From JAYYZW01 sp965217605 (lineage in GTDB: Bacteria; Pseudomonadota; Gammaproteobacteria; Ga0077536): a stretch of 64,000 nucleotides of DNA. Both the position numbers and the translations under genes were made by a program. The stretch lies in assembly GCA_965217605.1 (NCBI GenBank), contig CBDCJB010000014.1, forward strand, positions 62,001 to 126,000, in the 5' to 3' direction. The notes under the pieces are model-generated. The model was not told where the DNA came from. It ran no database searches and saw only the letters and a program-made list of their open reading frames with translations. The first letter of the stretch is position 1. Every line of letters starts with the position of its first letter. This document shows positions 34,446 through 43,886 of the stretch, piece by piece.

Positions 34446-35627
34446 ATGCGACCGCGATCTCGATTTACGGGGAACTTTCTGATCAAGTCTTCGACCGCCG
34501 ACGCCATCACGATTGAAGCCGTCCATGACAAACGCGGCCTGGATGATTTCGTGCGGGTGCCCTGGCGCGTGTTCGACAGCGATCCGAATTGGGTCCCGCC
34601 GTTGCTCATCGAGCGAAAAGACGCGTTGTCCGCAAAGCAAGCCGTATTCAAACATCTCGATTGGCAGCCATGGGTCGCTTACCGCGATAACGAGCCTGTG
34701 GGCCGGATCTCCGCGCAGATCGATCGCCTGCATATCGAACGCTATGACGATGCTACCGGGTTTTTCGGATTTATTGATGCTCGTGATGACGATGAGGTCT
34801 TTCGAACCTTGTTCGATACGGCCGAATCCTGGTTGCGTGAACGCGGCATGCGTCGGGTACGTGGACCATTCTCGCTAAATATCAATCAGGAAGTGGGTCT
34901 GTTGGTCGAGGGCTTCGACACGCCGCCGTACTTCATGATGGGTCATGCGCATCGTTACTACGGCGACGCGATCGAACGACTCGAATATCGTAAGGCGGTC
35001 GATCTCTTCGCCTATCTAATCAGCGCGCATTTCCAGCCGCCGCCTTTTATCGACGCTTTGATCGAACGTCTGCGCACGCGTATAAGCGTTCGCGCCTTGC
35101 GGCGTAAACACGTGGATGAAGATCTCGAAACGATCCGTGAAATATTCAATGACGCGTGGTCCGATAATTGGGGATTCGTACCCTTTGCTGCAGATGAATT
35201 CCGCGCGATTGGGCACGAAATGCTGATGCTCGTTCCCAACGAATTCATCCAGATCGCGGAAATGGACGGTGAAGCGGTAGCGTTTATCGTAATCCTTCCC
35301 AACGTCAACGAATCCATCGCTGATTTGAACGGCCGTCTGTTGCCCTTTGGCTGGGTAAAACTGCTGCATCGATTGAAGATCAAATTTCCGACCACGGCGC
35401 GCATTCCGCTCATGGGAGTCAAAAAACGACTGCACCACACCCGTTTGGCGCCCGGGCTTGCGTTGTCGGTGGTTCTGGCATTACGGCCGCCCGCATTGCG
35501 CAAAGGTGTTGAAGAAGTCGAGATGTCATGGATACTCGAAGATAACGAGGCTATGAAAAATATTGCCGAATCGCTCGGTGGTTACATGTCGAAACGCTAT
35601 CGAATTTACGAAAAGGAACTCATCTAA
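34446..35627 (+). CDS. GNAT-like acyltransferase family protein
   Basis: A 393-residue protein. The N-terminal part (FDSDPNWVPPLLIERKDALS, then FGFIDARDDDEVFRTLFDTAESWLRERGMRRVRGPF) and the C-terminal part (VAFIVILPNVNESIADLNGRLLP, and EVEMSWILEDNEAMKNIAESLGG) follow a widespread uncharacterised family with a GNAT fold. ATG at 34446 is preferred to the TTG three codons upstream. It starts a three-gene plus-strand operon; the next gene begins directly at its stop codon. Acceptor unknown; envelope modification is suggested by the neighbours. Confidence 0.72.
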   Translation: MRPRSRFTGNFLIKSSTADAITIEAVHDKRGLDDFVRVPWRVFDSDPNWVPPLLIERKDALSAKQAVFKHLDWQPWVAYRDNEPVGRISAQIDRLHIERYDDATGFFGFIDARDDDEVFRTLFDTAESWLRERGMRRVRGPFSLNINQEVGLLVEGFDTPPYFMMGHAHRYYGDAIERLEYRKAVDLFAYLISAHFQPPPFIDALIERLRTRISVRALRRKHVDEDLETIREIFNDAWSDNWGFVPFAADEFRAIGHEMLMLVPNEFIQIAEMDGEAVAFIVILPNVNESIADLNGRLLPFGWVKLLHRLKIKFPTTARIPLMGVKKRLHHTRLAPGLALSVVLALRPPALRKGVEEVEMSWILEDNEAMKNIAESLGGYMSKRYRIYEKELI

Positions 35628-36422
35628 TTGGACGATCAAGCACACGAGATCAGCGCCATCGTCCTCGCCGGTGAACGGCCGGGCAGCAGCAAACTCGCGC
35701 TCGCGCAGGACAAACCCGCAAGCGTGCTCGTATCCATCGCAGGGAAATCCTGCATCGAATACGTGATCGCTGCACTGCGTGCGAGTAGCACCGTGCGCGG
35801 CGGTGTCATCGTCGGGCCGTCCGCGGCGATCACGGAAACCGATACGGTCATGCAGACATTGATCTCCGGCGGGGACTTTCAATGGGTCGAACCGGCGATC
35901 GGGCCCTCGGCCAGTGCACTGCGGGCCCTGGCGCGCTTGAATCGCTATCCCGCACTGTTGACCGCGGGTGATCACGCCTTGCTGGAGCCGCCGATCGTCG
36001 ATGAATTTTGCGCGATGGCGACTGGATTGTCGGCCGATTTCGTCATCGGACTCGTGCCTCGGGATCTCGTGCGATCCGAGTTTCCAGAGTCACAACGGAC
36101 GGTGTTGCGGTTCCGCGATGGCGCGTATTGCGGGAGCAACCTGTTTCTCGTCAACAACGAACGCGGCAAAGCGGCGTTACTCCTTTGGACCCGGCTCGAG
36201 GCGAACCGCAAGCGCCCGTGGCGGATCGCGCATCAGCTCGGGTGGCGCACGATGGTGCGATACGTCAGACGCGCATTGAGCACGTCCGATGTCTGCCAAA
36301 TCCTCTCCGAGGCCAGCGGCTGCAAGGTGGGCATTTGTGCGGTCAATAGCGCCAAGGCCGCCGTCGATGTAGATTCAAGCGACGACTTGCGCCTGGCCGA
36401 ACGAATCCTGGCCGATGGCTGA
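35628..36422 (+). CDS. MobA-like NTP transferase family protein
   Basis: A 264-residue protein of the nucleotidyltransferase fold. The N-terminus AIVLAGERPGSSKLA follows the LAGGxxxR loop, but the loop is altered, and a GDHALLEPPIVDE segment supplies the expected metal-binding Asp. A TTG start directly after the preceding stop is the only fit for its length. The end overlaps the next gene by 8 bp. The altered loop could mean a changed nucleotide preference. Product unknown; it may activate a phosphorylated alcohol or sugar for a lipid headgroup. Confidence 0.65.
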   Translation: MDDQAHEISAIVLAGERPGSSKLALAQDKPASVLVSIAGKSCIEYVIAALRASSTVRGGVIVGPSAAITETDTVMQTLISGGDFQWVEPAIGPSASALRALARLNRYPALLTAGDHALLEPPIVDEFCAMATGLSADFVIGLVPRDLVRSEFPESQRTVLRFRDGAYCGSNLFLVNNERGKAALLLWTRLEANRKRPWRIAHQLGWRTMVRYVRRALSTSDVCQILSEASGCKVGICAVNSAKAAVDVDSSDDLRLAERILADG

Positions 36423-37182
36423 ATCGGATCAAGCGCATTCGGATTTTAAGCGCTGGCAACGGGCGACGGTGCATCGCGCTGGGAAGCGGTTCTTAACCCA
36501 TATTCGCGCATTCCAGGGACGACACTCGCGCATCAGCACGGCGCCCATCCTGGATTCCGATACGTTCGCTTGGGTACCGGACCTCGAGGCTGCGACACCC
36601 GACATAAGAGCGGAATTCGATCGCGTCTGGACCCACCCCGAAGACATACCATCGTTTCACGACATCTCGCCCGATCAGTGGCGGATCTCCAAAGGCACGA
36701 GTTGGAAGACTTACGCGCTCTTTGTCTTCGGACGGGCGGTCAGTGCCAACTGCGAGACTTGTCCGCGAACCACAGCGGTGCTGGCGCGCCTTCCGGGGAT
36801 GCAAAATGCATGGTTTTCTATCCTCGCGCCCGGCTATCACATTCCGCCGCACCGCGGCCCAACGCGTGCGCTGGTGCGCTGCCATCTAGGGCTACGCGTG
36901 CCCGATAAGCCGGAGGACTGCTGGATCCGTGTCGGTGATCGCGTTTCCCATTGGTACGAGGGGAAATGCCTGTTGTTCGACGACACCTACGAGCATGAGG
37001 TTCTCAACGATACGTCCGAGTATCGCGCCGTGTTATTCATCGATTTCGACCGCCCGATGGACCGGCTCGGCAGTTGGTTCAATTACAGCGTGCTGCGGCT
37101 CATACAGACGACGCATTACGTCAAGGACCCGCTGCGCAATCTCGCTGAATGGAACCGGCGGTTGGCGAAACGCGCTTCGTGA
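36415..37182 (+). CDS. Aspartyl/asparaginyl beta-hydroxylase family protein
   Basis: A 255-residue Fe(II)/2-oxoglutarate enzyme of the AspH type. The first iron His is in IPPHRGPTRALVRCHLGL and the second in LLFDDTYEHEVLNDTSEYRAVLFIDF. Bacterial members such as LpxO hydroxylate the fatty acyl chains of lipid A. The nearby Lpt genes make a role on a lipid more attractive than on a protein, but this is inference. It overlaps the preceding gene by 8 bp. Confidence 0.83.
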   Translation: MAESDQAHSDFKRWQRATVHRAGKRFLTHIRAFQGRHSRISTAPILDSDTFAWVPDLEAATPDIRAEFDRVWTHPEDIPSFHDISPDQWRISKGTSWKTYALFVFGRAVSANCETCPRTTAVLARLPGMQNAWFSILAPGYHIPPHRGPTRALVRCHLGLRVPDKPEDCWIRVGDRVSHWYEGKCLLFDDTYEHEVLNDTSEYRAVLFIDFDRPMDRLGSWFNYSVLRLIQTTHYVKDPLRNLAEWNRRLAKRAS

Positions 37183-37228
37183 CGAAGAGCGTAAGCGATG
37201 GCTCCCTTTTTTGATATCGAAAGGATTA

Positions 37229-38152
37229 CTACGGCTCGGGAATCGTGAAAAGAGATTGGAAGATTTTCTCATCACCGTAAACTTCTTTGCTAAGCGCCCT
37301 TAAGAAGGCTAAGTCTTTGTCGTCGTCAGCAGATAGAAAAAGAATGAAACTTTCCTTTTCTATAGGATGTATTTCGACGACGGTTGGTTCTTCGCTATCA
37401 CCTCTCGATTTGATTTCGAAACCGTGAATTTCATCGAAAACCGCTGAGAAGTATTCATTTTCTCCATCAACCAACTCATACGAAATGACGCGACGGTCTG
37501 TGAGCACATTTCCATCCGAGAGAACGGATACAAGCGCATTGGAATAAAAGAAGATCAGCCTTTCGTTCTCACTGATAAATCCAGCCGCAACCAGTTTGGA
37601 ACGGTGGTAGTCAGAGATTTTGTCTTCCGAAAGAGTGGCGGTAGATGGAAAATACCCAGCCTCCATAAGCACGACGTACAACGCAAAACCTACAACTAAT
37701 AGACCTAGCAATTTGCCGACAATTAGAGGCCACTTGTACCGCGGCGCCTGGTATGATTTTTGTCGGTGTTGAATATTCCTGTACGCGAATGTGCCTCGCG
37801 TAGCATTAGCGAAAAAGTACAAAAAAATCACGTCCACCACGACGCCACTTGCGTGACTCAAAATCATCCACGCGTAAATCTTCGCGAGCACCCAGTAGAT
37901 TAATATCAAGATCGCCGCGGTCCTCGAGCATTTCAATAACCCGATTCCGCATAGCGCGACGAATACTATGTCCAACAGGTTAGCATAGTCGTTCCGAGCC
38001 CCAAGCGTTCCTTGTTTATCTATGGTGATGGCGTAAGACATCAAAAGGAAAGATACGCCAGCTGATAGAAAAGCCGCGTATGCGCCATATCTGGCGAGCG
38101 ATCGAGCTTTTTGCTCGTCCAACCCAAGGCTTTTCGTGCTTGAGTCAACCAC
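37229..38152 (-). CDS. Membrane protein of unknown function in a lower-GC islet
   Basis: A 307-residue protein with four hydrophobic segments in the first ~170 residues (GAYAAFLSAGVSFLLMSYAI, the LLDIVFVALCGIGLL region, ILILIYWVLAKIYAWMIL, and LLGLLVVGFALYVVLM). A soluble C-terminal domain of ~120 residues follows. I do not recognise the family. The gene is visibly AT-richer than its neighbours and runs opposite to them, suggesting acquisition. Confidence 0.6.
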   Translation of the reverse strand: MVDSSTKSLGLDEQKARSLARYGAYAAFLSAGVSFLLMSYAITIDKQGTLGARNDYANLLDIVFVALCGIGLLKCSRTAAILILIYWVLAKIYAWMILSHASGVVVDVIFLYFFANATRGTFAYRNIQHRQKSYQAPRYKWPLIVGKLLGLLVVGFALYVVLMEAGYFPSTATLSEDKISDYHRSKLVAAGFISENERLIFFYSNALVSVLSDGNVLTDRRVISYELVDGENEYFSAVFDEIHGFEIKSRGDSEEPTVVEIHPIEKESFILFLSADDDKDLAFLRALSKEVYGDEKIFQSLFTIPEP

Positions 38153-38204
38153 CGCTTCGATACAGTCAGGATTTTATGAACTGATGGCGTCGAGCGCGCC
38201 GGTC

Positions 38205-38852
38205 TCACTCGATGTCATATCGTAGTATGCGCAGATCATTGAAATCGCCATGATCCACGAAATCTCTTCCGTATTCCCACGCTTGGGTCGTAAAAAGACC
38301 CTTAACGAGTTTTATCGTATGCATGCACTCGACGTTAATCACGTCAATCTCTTCCAATATGGAAATCGGAATTCCATACGTTATTACGAAATCGCCGATC
38401 TCGAATGTGCCGACGTTCTCGTGAGGCCCTGTTGTACACAGATACTTTCCGCGTCCCCGATTTGAAATCAGAACTAGATGATCGTCTAAGGTCGTTTTCC
38501 AATCCCAGTATCGATGCTCGATTAAAAGCTCTTCCGAAGGGACATTGATATCCGGCCGTTCTTTCGCCCGTTTATGTACTACGATTCCCGTCCAGATGAC
38601 GAGCGGCCTGAATTTAGTTGACTTATGCTGTTCGTAGTCCTGGATAAAATCTTCCGGATAATAATCATCTAAGAATATTTCCAGATTATTCGCGTGACCG
38701 ACGACGTCAAAGAAATTGGCTAACCACGGCCGTGCGTATCGTTTCTCTACGATTTCCGCCGTCCCTAATTCCTGACCTGATGAACTTGTTGCCTCAACTA
38801 AAAACCAAAAAGCAACAAGCGCGATAGTTTTCTTATTAGTTGGGTCGAACAT
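38205..38852 (-). CDS. Secreted hypothetical protein in a lower-GC islet
   Basis: About 215 residues from ATG 38852. KKTIALVAFWFLVEATSSSGQ looks like a signal peptide, so the protein is probably exported. The rest is soluble with no motif I can name. Like the gene before it, it is AT-rich relative to the window and transcribed against the flanking operons; the two form a small islet, 52 bp apart. Confidence 0.55.
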   Translation of the reverse strand: MFDPTNKKTIALVAFWFLVEATSSSGQELGTAEIVEKRYARPWLANFFDVVGHANNLEIFLDDYYPEDFIQDYEQHKSTKFRPLVIWTGIVVHKRAKERPDINVPSEELLIEHRYWDWKTTLDDHLVLISNRGRGKYLCTTGPHENVGTFEIGDFVITYGIPISILEEIDVINVECMHTIKLVKGLFTTQAWEYGRDFVDHGDFNDLRILRYDIE

Positions 38853-39047
38853 CACTGTCGCGTGCTTTTCAGTGCGAAACACACATAAACTTCAGGGCTG
38901 TTGGGATAGTTTAGCTCGAATGTAAGCGACGTTTGTCCGAAGGTATTATCAATCGCCTTCTCAACGTTTGATATCGTACCGCGCGCGCAATCATGTTAGA
39001 GTTGCAGTTCACTATTGCTGTTCAAAAACCCCCTCAAAAACAACCGT

Positions 39048-39806
39048 ATGAAAGCAATCGTTCTGAGCGCCGGCCAAGGCAGGCGGTTGTTACCTCTGAC
39101 CGAAAATCTGCCGAAATGCGCTTTGCCGATCGCCGGGCGTTCGGCGCTCGAATGGCAGCTCCACGAGATCGCGCAGTGTGATATCGACGAGGTCGTCGTC
39201 GTTACCGGATTCGGCGCCGACGTCGTCGACGACATCGTCGCGCGGCACACGGGTCAAGCGGTTCGCACACTCTATAACCCGTTCTTCGCCCAATGCGACA
39301 ATCTCGGCACCTGCTGGGTCGCGCGCGTCGAGATGGATCAACCCTTCGTGATTATCAACGGCGACACGATGTTCGAAGCCGCCGTTTTACGCAAGCTGCA
39401 GGACAGCGGATCCGAATCGCCGATCACCCTCGTCACCGATAGTAAAGCGGCCTATGACGATGACGATATGAAGGTGATCACCGAGCACGGTCGCTTACGC
39501 CGGGTCAGCAAGCAACTCGACCGTGAGGACGTGACCGGCGAATCGATCGGGATGATGGCCTTTCGTGACGGTGGCCCGCTCGAATTCTGTCGTCAAGTCG
39601 ATCACCTGATGCGTTACGGGCACGGCGTCAAACAATGGTATTTGTCCGCGATCGATGGGTTGGCTCAAGCCGGGCTGGTCGGTACGTGTGCCATCGACGG
39701 ATTGAGCTGGTGCGAAATCGATGATCACGCCGATCTCGAACATGCCGCCAACGTCATAGGGTCGTGGTATCCGACGCCCGGGTCCGTCGCTTCGGCGGGC
39801 GGCTGA
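39048..39806 (+). CDS. Sugar-phosphate/choline-phosphate nucleotidyltransferase-like protein
   Basis: A 252-residue enzyme of the LicC/RmlA fold. MKAIVLSAGQGRRLLPLTENLPKC carries the nucleotide-binding G-x-G-x-R loop and the Lys. INGDTMFE has the metal-binding Asp, and the NPFFAQCDNLGTCWVAR segment resembles LicC-type cytidylyltransferases. Start ATG at 39048 puts the loop at the extreme N-terminus. Together with the CDP-alcohol phosphotransferase at 43938 it could produce and use a CDP-linked polyol or amino-alcohol. Substrate not proven. Confidence 0.78.
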   Translation: MKAIVLSAGQGRRLLPLTENLPKCALPIAGRSALEWQLHEIAQCDIDEVVVVTGFGADVVDDIVARHTGQAVRTLYNPFFAQCDNLGTCWVARVEMDQPFVIINGDTMFEAAVLRKLQDSGSESPITLVTDSKAAYDDDDMKVITEHGRLRRVSKQLDREDVTGESIGMMAFRDGGPLEFCRQVDHLMRYGHGVKQWYLSAIDGLAQAGLVGTCAIDGLSWCEIDDHADLEHAANVIGSWYPTPGSVASAGG

Positions 39807-39836
39807 CCCGCAGGTTTGACGTCCGGGCGCGCCGAT

Positions 39837-40262
39837 GTGAACGAGACCATCCTCAAATTCGGTTATCCCGAAACGCTCATTGCTGACTACACCGCCTGGC
39901 TAGTCTTATTGCGCCCACAACAGGTCACGCTCGGTGCGCTCATCCTTGCGTGCAAGGAAACGGCGCAATCGTTCGGTACGGTTTCATCCGGCGGTTGCGA
40001 AGAACTCGCGCGGGTCACGCGTGACTTGGAAAATGCGCTCAAGCGCGCTTTCGCATTCGACAAGATCAATTATTTAATGCTGATGATGATCGATCCGGAC
40101 GTCCACTTCCACGTCGTGCCCCGCTACGCTGATGCGCGCTCTTTCGAGCGAAACACATTTGATGATCCGGGTTGGCCGGGACCGCCGCGCCTCGATCACG
40201 TCACGCCGACCGATGAAGCGCTGACCAAACAATTGATCGACCGGCTTATCGAGGTGTGGTAA
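39837..40262 (+). CDS. HIT family protein
   Basis: About 141 residues, ending in the histidine-triad region. DVHFHVVPRYADAR is the HxHxxP signature of HIT hydrolases, in the reduced form HFHVVPR seen in many bacterial members. The GTG at 39837 is preferred over the TTG seven codons upstream because it starts NETILKFGYPETL, a family-like N-terminus. HIT proteins split nucleotide-phosphate bonds such as those in dinucleoside polyphosphates or AMP esters. It follows the nucleotidyltransferase gene by 30 bp and could turn over its products. Confidence 0.75.
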   Translation: MNETILKFGYPETLIADYTAWLVLLRPQQVTLGALILACKETAQSFGTVSSGGCEELARVTRDLENALKRAFAFDKINYLMLMMIDPDVHFHVVPRYADARSFERNTFDDPGWPGPPRLDHVTPTDEALTKQLIDRLIEVW

Positions 40263-40268
40263 CGGCGC

Positions 40269-40832
40269 CTAATCCTCGGGCGTCGTCACCACGCGCACGC
40301 GTCCGTCATCGCCCGCGGAAAAGGTGTCTTTATCCAGATCGTAATCGATGGTCTGGCTACGAATCGATTCTCGCCCTTTTTCAACCAGCGCTTCGCCCTT
40401 TAGCTCGACCGCATCATTATTCGGGTCGAATTCGATGTGTCTGCTGCTGGCCTCGAACGGCTCCTCGTCCGCCTCACGGCTGACGAAAATGCGCGCCGGA
40501 TTGCCGTCGGCCACGATCAACTCCGGGTCTTCGAGTTTGCCAATCACATTACCGCGGTCCGCGCGGATACGCCAATCGGGTGCACGGAGTACGACATCAC
40601 GACGCAGATACATCGCTCCCCCGTCTTCGGTTTCCCAGGCTTCGCCCGCGGACACGATAATGGCATCGTCGACGATCGAGAATTGTTCTTGCGCATGCGT
40701 GGTCTGAACTAACATGGCTATCGATACGGCCAGCAACAATGCGCTGCGAGTAATCGTATTGACTAACGGTTGATTTGACCTGCGCAGGTGATCATCATAC
40801 CGCCACGTTTCGCTATTCCGGTTCATCAACAC
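40269..40832 (-). CDS. LptA/OstA-like periplasmic protein
   Basis: Up to 187 residues with a signal peptide (SALLLAVSIAMLVQTTHA near residues 30-47). The body follows the OstA-like repeat of LptA: short beta strands such as GNVIGKLEDPELIVADGNPARIFV and FDPNNDAVELKGEALVEKGRESIRSQTIDYD. LptA bridges lipopolysaccharide from the inner to the outer membrane. It is divergent from lptF, an unusual order since lptA normally sits with lptB. The true start may be an internal codon nearer the signal peptide. Confidence 0.72.
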   Translation of the reverse strand: MLMNRNSETWRYDDHLRRSNQPLVNTITRSALLLAVSIAMLVQTTHAQEQFSIVDDAIIVSAGEAWETEDGGAMYLRRDVVLRAPDWRIRADRGNVIGKLEDPELIVADGNPARIFVSREADEEPFEASSRHIEFDPNNDAVELKGEALVEKGRESIRSQTIDYDLDKDTFSAGDDGRVRVVTTPED

Positions 40833-40842
40833 GCCCTACGTC

Positions 40843-41898
40843 GTGATCCTCGATCGCTATCTCATTCGTGAAATCGTCTCGAGTGCCGCTGCCGTCGCGC
40901 TCGCGTTCGTTGCCATTTTCCTCGCGTACAGCTTAACCCGATTTCTAACCGATGCCGCGGGTGGGCTGTTCAATGCGGCCGAGGTCGCGCATCTCACACT
41001 CTTCAAGTCGTTGATCGCGCTCGAGGTGTTATTACCGTTGGCGCTTTATTTCGGGCTCATCGTCGGCTTCGGCCGCCTCAATACACATACTGAGATCACC
41101 GCCATGCGCGTCAGTGGCATCAGCCGCCGCAGGCTCCATCGCCCGCTGGTTTTATTGAGTATTCTGCTGGCTGCGAGCGTCGGCGCCCTATCGACAATGG
41201 TGCGACCGTGGGCCTATGAGGCCATGTACGAACTCACGGCCCGCGCTGAGGCATCCTCGGAGTTGAGCCGCATCAAAGCACAACGTTTCTATCTTTTTGA
41301 CGAGGAGAACCGCGCTATTTATATCGAGGGAATGGGTAAAGGCGGCAATGATTTGACCGGCGTCTTCATACGCAATCGCGATAACGACGATCTGGAAGTA
41401 ATTTCATCGCAGTCCGGGCGGCTCGAAAGCTTTGTATCCGAATCACACCACCGACTCGTACTGCACGACGCCAGCATCTATAAGAGCATTGCCGACGGCT
41501 CCGATTTTTACGGCAATTTCGACAGGCTGACGCTCTACCTCGAGGCCGATTCCGACGTGGTAAGGGAATACCGCGCCAAATCGGAAGCGACCTCGGCGCT
41601 CTACCTGTCCGGACAGGCGGACGATCGCGCGGAATTGCAGTGGCGATTGTCGACGCCGGTATCGACCTTGCTTCTCGCTTTGGTCGCACTGCGATTGGTC
41701 GAGTCAAAGCCTCGCGAAGGGAAATATGCGCGGATCCCTGTTGCCATCGGTGTCTACGCCGTTTATTACAACTTGTTGGGCTTGAGTCGAACCTGGGTCG
41801 AACACGAAGCGTTACCGAATATCTGGTGGGTGCCGGCGCTATTGGCGTGCTTGATCGTCGTTTTATCGTCACGGCCGGTGGGTGGCGAACGGCGATGA
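40843..41898 (+). CDS. lptF: LPS export ABC transporter permease LptF
   Basis: A 351-residue membrane protein of the YjgP/YjgQ family. The N-terminus MILDRYLIREIVSSAAAVALAFVAIFLAY and the coupling-helix region NTHTEITAMRVSGISRRRLHRP are typical LptF. A periplasmic beta-jellyroll lies between the third and fourth membrane segments. GTG start. It overlaps lptG by 4 bp. With LptG and LptB2 it pulls lipopolysaccharide from the inner membrane. Confidence 0.88.
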   Translation: MILDRYLIREIVSSAAAVALAFVAIFLAYSLTRFLTDAAGGLFNAAEVAHLTLFKSLIALEVLLPLALYFGLIVGFGRLNTHTEITAMRVSGISRRRLHRPLVLLSILLAASVGALSTMVRPWAYEAMYELTARAEASSELSRIKAQRFYLFDEENRAIYIEGMGKGGNDLTGVFIRNRDNDDLEVISSQSGRLESFVSESHHRLVLHDASIYKSIADGSDFYGNFDRLTLYLEADSDVVREYRAKSEATSALYLSGQADDRAELQWRLSTPVSTLLLALVALRLVESKPREGKYARIPVAIGVYAVYYNLLGLSRTWVEHEALPNIWWVPALLACLIVVLSSRPVGGERR

Positions 41899-42959
41899 CA
41901 GTGGCCGATCGCTATATCGCGCTCAACTTTATCCGGGCGTCGGGCATAGTCCTCCTACTGCTGCTCGCCTTATTCAGCTTCGTTGGACTCGGCGAAGAAC
42001 TCGAAGATGTCGGCGCGGGCAGCTTTACCTCAGCCGACGCATTCTCGGTCGTTCTGTTGACGACACCAAAACGTGTCATCGATCTCCTGCCGATAAGCGC
42101 TTTGTTGGGCGCCGTGCTGGGTCTGGGTGCAATGGCCAATCATCGTGAGATCATCGCGCTGCGCAGCGCGGGATTGTCGCCCTGGTGGTTGGCGCGCGCG
42201 CCCTGTGCGGTCGTTGCAGGCCTGATCGTCGCGACGGTCGTCGTTCAAAATCACCTCATTCCCGCGAGTGAACGCCAGGCGCAGGAGTTCCGCTCGAAGA
42301 CGCTATCGCAAACTGCACTCGGCAGTGGCAGTGAATTTTGGAGCCGGTACGCCGATCAGTTCATTCGCGTCGGTGAGGTCGAATTCGGCCGTATTCCGCA
42401 CGACATCGAAATATACGAATTGGGTCCGAGCGGCAGGTTGCAGCGTATGTTGCAGGCCGGCAGAGCAGACATCCTGGATGCACAACGGTGGTTATTGAAC
42501 GGCGTCGAAGAAACGGTGCTGGGGGAAGACTCGGTCAAGCGCCGCATCCTCGATACGCTCGAGTGGCAGATATTTTTATCACCGGATCAGTTATCCGCTC
42601 TGATCACGCCGGCCCACGCGCTCTCATCGGCCGATCTCTATCGCTACATCCGTGAAATGGACGGGAGCGGCGTAGACACGCGTCACTATGAAGCGATCTT
42701 CTGGCGCCAGTTAAGCGTACCACTTGCGCTGCTCGCGATGACCTTGCTCGGCTTACCTTTCGTCATCGGATCGGTGCAAACGCACTCGGCGGGGTTTCGA
42801 ATCGTATTGGGCGCGTCGGTGGGCATCGGTTTTTATTTACTCGAACAAATGTCCGCACACCTTTCCCTAATTCTCGAAATGCCGGCCGCGCCAGCCGCGC
42901 TCACTCCGGCGATGTTGGTATTAGTCGCAGCCGTGATCGGCTTGAATCGATTGAAGTGA
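41895..42959 (+). CDS. lptG: LPS export ABC transporter permease LptG
   Basis: A 354-residue protein, second permease of the Lpt complex. MTVADRYIALNFIRASGIVLLLLLALFSFV is the first membrane span, and NHREIIALRSAGLSPWWLARAPC is the coupling helix. The start ATG overlaps the lptF stop (ATGA), and the length fits the family. A longer upstream frame overlaps lptF and is not used. The pair is the inner-membrane part of the lipopolysaccharide transporter. Confidence 0.87.
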   Translation: MTVADRYIALNFIRASGIVLLLLLALFSFVGLGEELEDVGAGSFTSADAFSVVLLTTPKRVIDLLPISALLGAVLGLGAMANHREIIALRSAGLSPWWLARAPCAVVAGLIVATVVVQNHLIPASERQAQEFRSKTLSQTALGSGSEFWSRYADQFIRVGEVEFGRIPHDIEIYELGPSGRLQRMLQAGRADILDAQRWLLNGVEETVLGEDSVKRRILDTLEWQIFLSPDQLSALITPAHALSSADLYRYIREMDGSGVDTRHYEAIFWRQLSVPLALLAMTLLGLPFVIGSVQTHSAGFRIVLGASVGIGFYLLEQMSAHLSLILEMPAAPAALTPAMLVLVAAVIGLNRLK

Positions 42960-42961
42960 AT

Positions 42962-43852
42962 CTAGCGGAGAGACGTGTCGCGGCGTTTCGTGGCCTGCCA
43001 CGTCTGTTCAGACAGGGCGATCACGGCGCCGCTGTCGTCGAGTGATTTGAGCGTGGCGTTTACTCGCCAATGTCCATCATCGGCTTCGATGTCGAACACC
43101 CGAAATGAAGCGCGGTGGCGCGTGGTGGCCTTCGAAGCCGACGCCGAAGCCATCACGCGCGTGCGGTCGTCGATGACCATCTCGAGATTGCGGTGAACAT
43201 GGCCATGCAATATGAGTTCGACGCCGTTTTTTCGTATCACCTTTGCGAGCGCTCGCGCATCGGCCAGGGCCTTGCGCCGCGGAACCTGACCGGGCAGCGG
43301 CGGGTGATGGATGCCGATGCAGCGGAATGTCCCATTGGTCTCACGCAAGAGACGCTCGAACTTGGATAGCTGCGGGTCTCCGATCGCGCCGCCAGCCGAC
43401 CATGCCGGTACCGGCACGGCGGAAGAAAGACCGATGATCGAGATGTTCTCGCGTCGAAACAGGCTCGGAAAACCCGTTCGATCATGGGGTTCGACGTTTA
43501 GAAACTCCGCCCACTGTTCTTGCATCACACCGACCGAGTCCGCAGAATAGCAATCGTGATTTCCGGGCACCAAGATCACGCGACTGATCGCACTTAGATC
43601 GACCAGCCACTCTCGCGCTCGAGCGATCTCCTGAGGCAACCCGATATGAACCAGATCGCCGGTCACCATAATGACGTCCGGCGCTTGCGCGGCTACGGCG
43701 GACTTGATTTCAGCAAGTATTTCGGCACGATGCTCATGGCGGCGTTTGTGCCACCACGACAGATACCCCAGACGGCGTTTGCCCGCGAGGGTGAAAGGCG
43801 AGACGCCGGCGAGGGACGTTAAATGCGGGTCCGTGAGGTGCGCGATGCGCAT
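42962..43852 (-). CDS. Metallophosphoesterase (calcineurin-like)
   Basis: A 296-residue metallophosphatase. The metal-binding motifs appear in order: AHLTDPHL (D-x-H), MVTGDLVHIG (GD), LVPGNHDCYS (GNHD), IGIHHPPLP and LILHGHVHRN (GHxH). The fold is that of cyclic nucleotide or UDP-diacylglucosamine phosphodiesterases; the latter (LpxH/LpxI-type) would fit the lipid setting, but residues specific for LpxH are not evident. It is divergent from the CDP-alcohol phosphotransferase. Confidence 0.83.
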   Translation of the reverse strand: MRIAHLTDPHLTSLAGVSPFTLAGKRRLGYLSWWHKRRHEHRAEILAEIKSAVAAQAPDVIMVTGDLVHIGLPQEIARAREWLVDLSAISRVILVPGNHDCYSADSVGVMQEQWAEFLNVEPHDRTGFPSLFRRENISIIGLSSAVPVPAWSAGGAIGDPQLSKFERLLRETNGTFRCIGIHHPPLPGQVPRRKALADARALAKVIRKNGVELILHGHVHRNLEMVIDDRTRVMASASASKATTRHRASFRVFDIEADDGHWRVNATLKSLDDSGAVIALSEQTWQATKRRDTSLR

Positions 43853-43886
43853 GTGTGTCGGGCCGATTGGTTTTGCTGGCCAATCA

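Noticed and set aside
41640..41894. N-terminal extension of the LptG frame
   Set aside because: It overlaps lptF, and the ATGA overlap at 41895 gives the normal LptG length and first membrane span.
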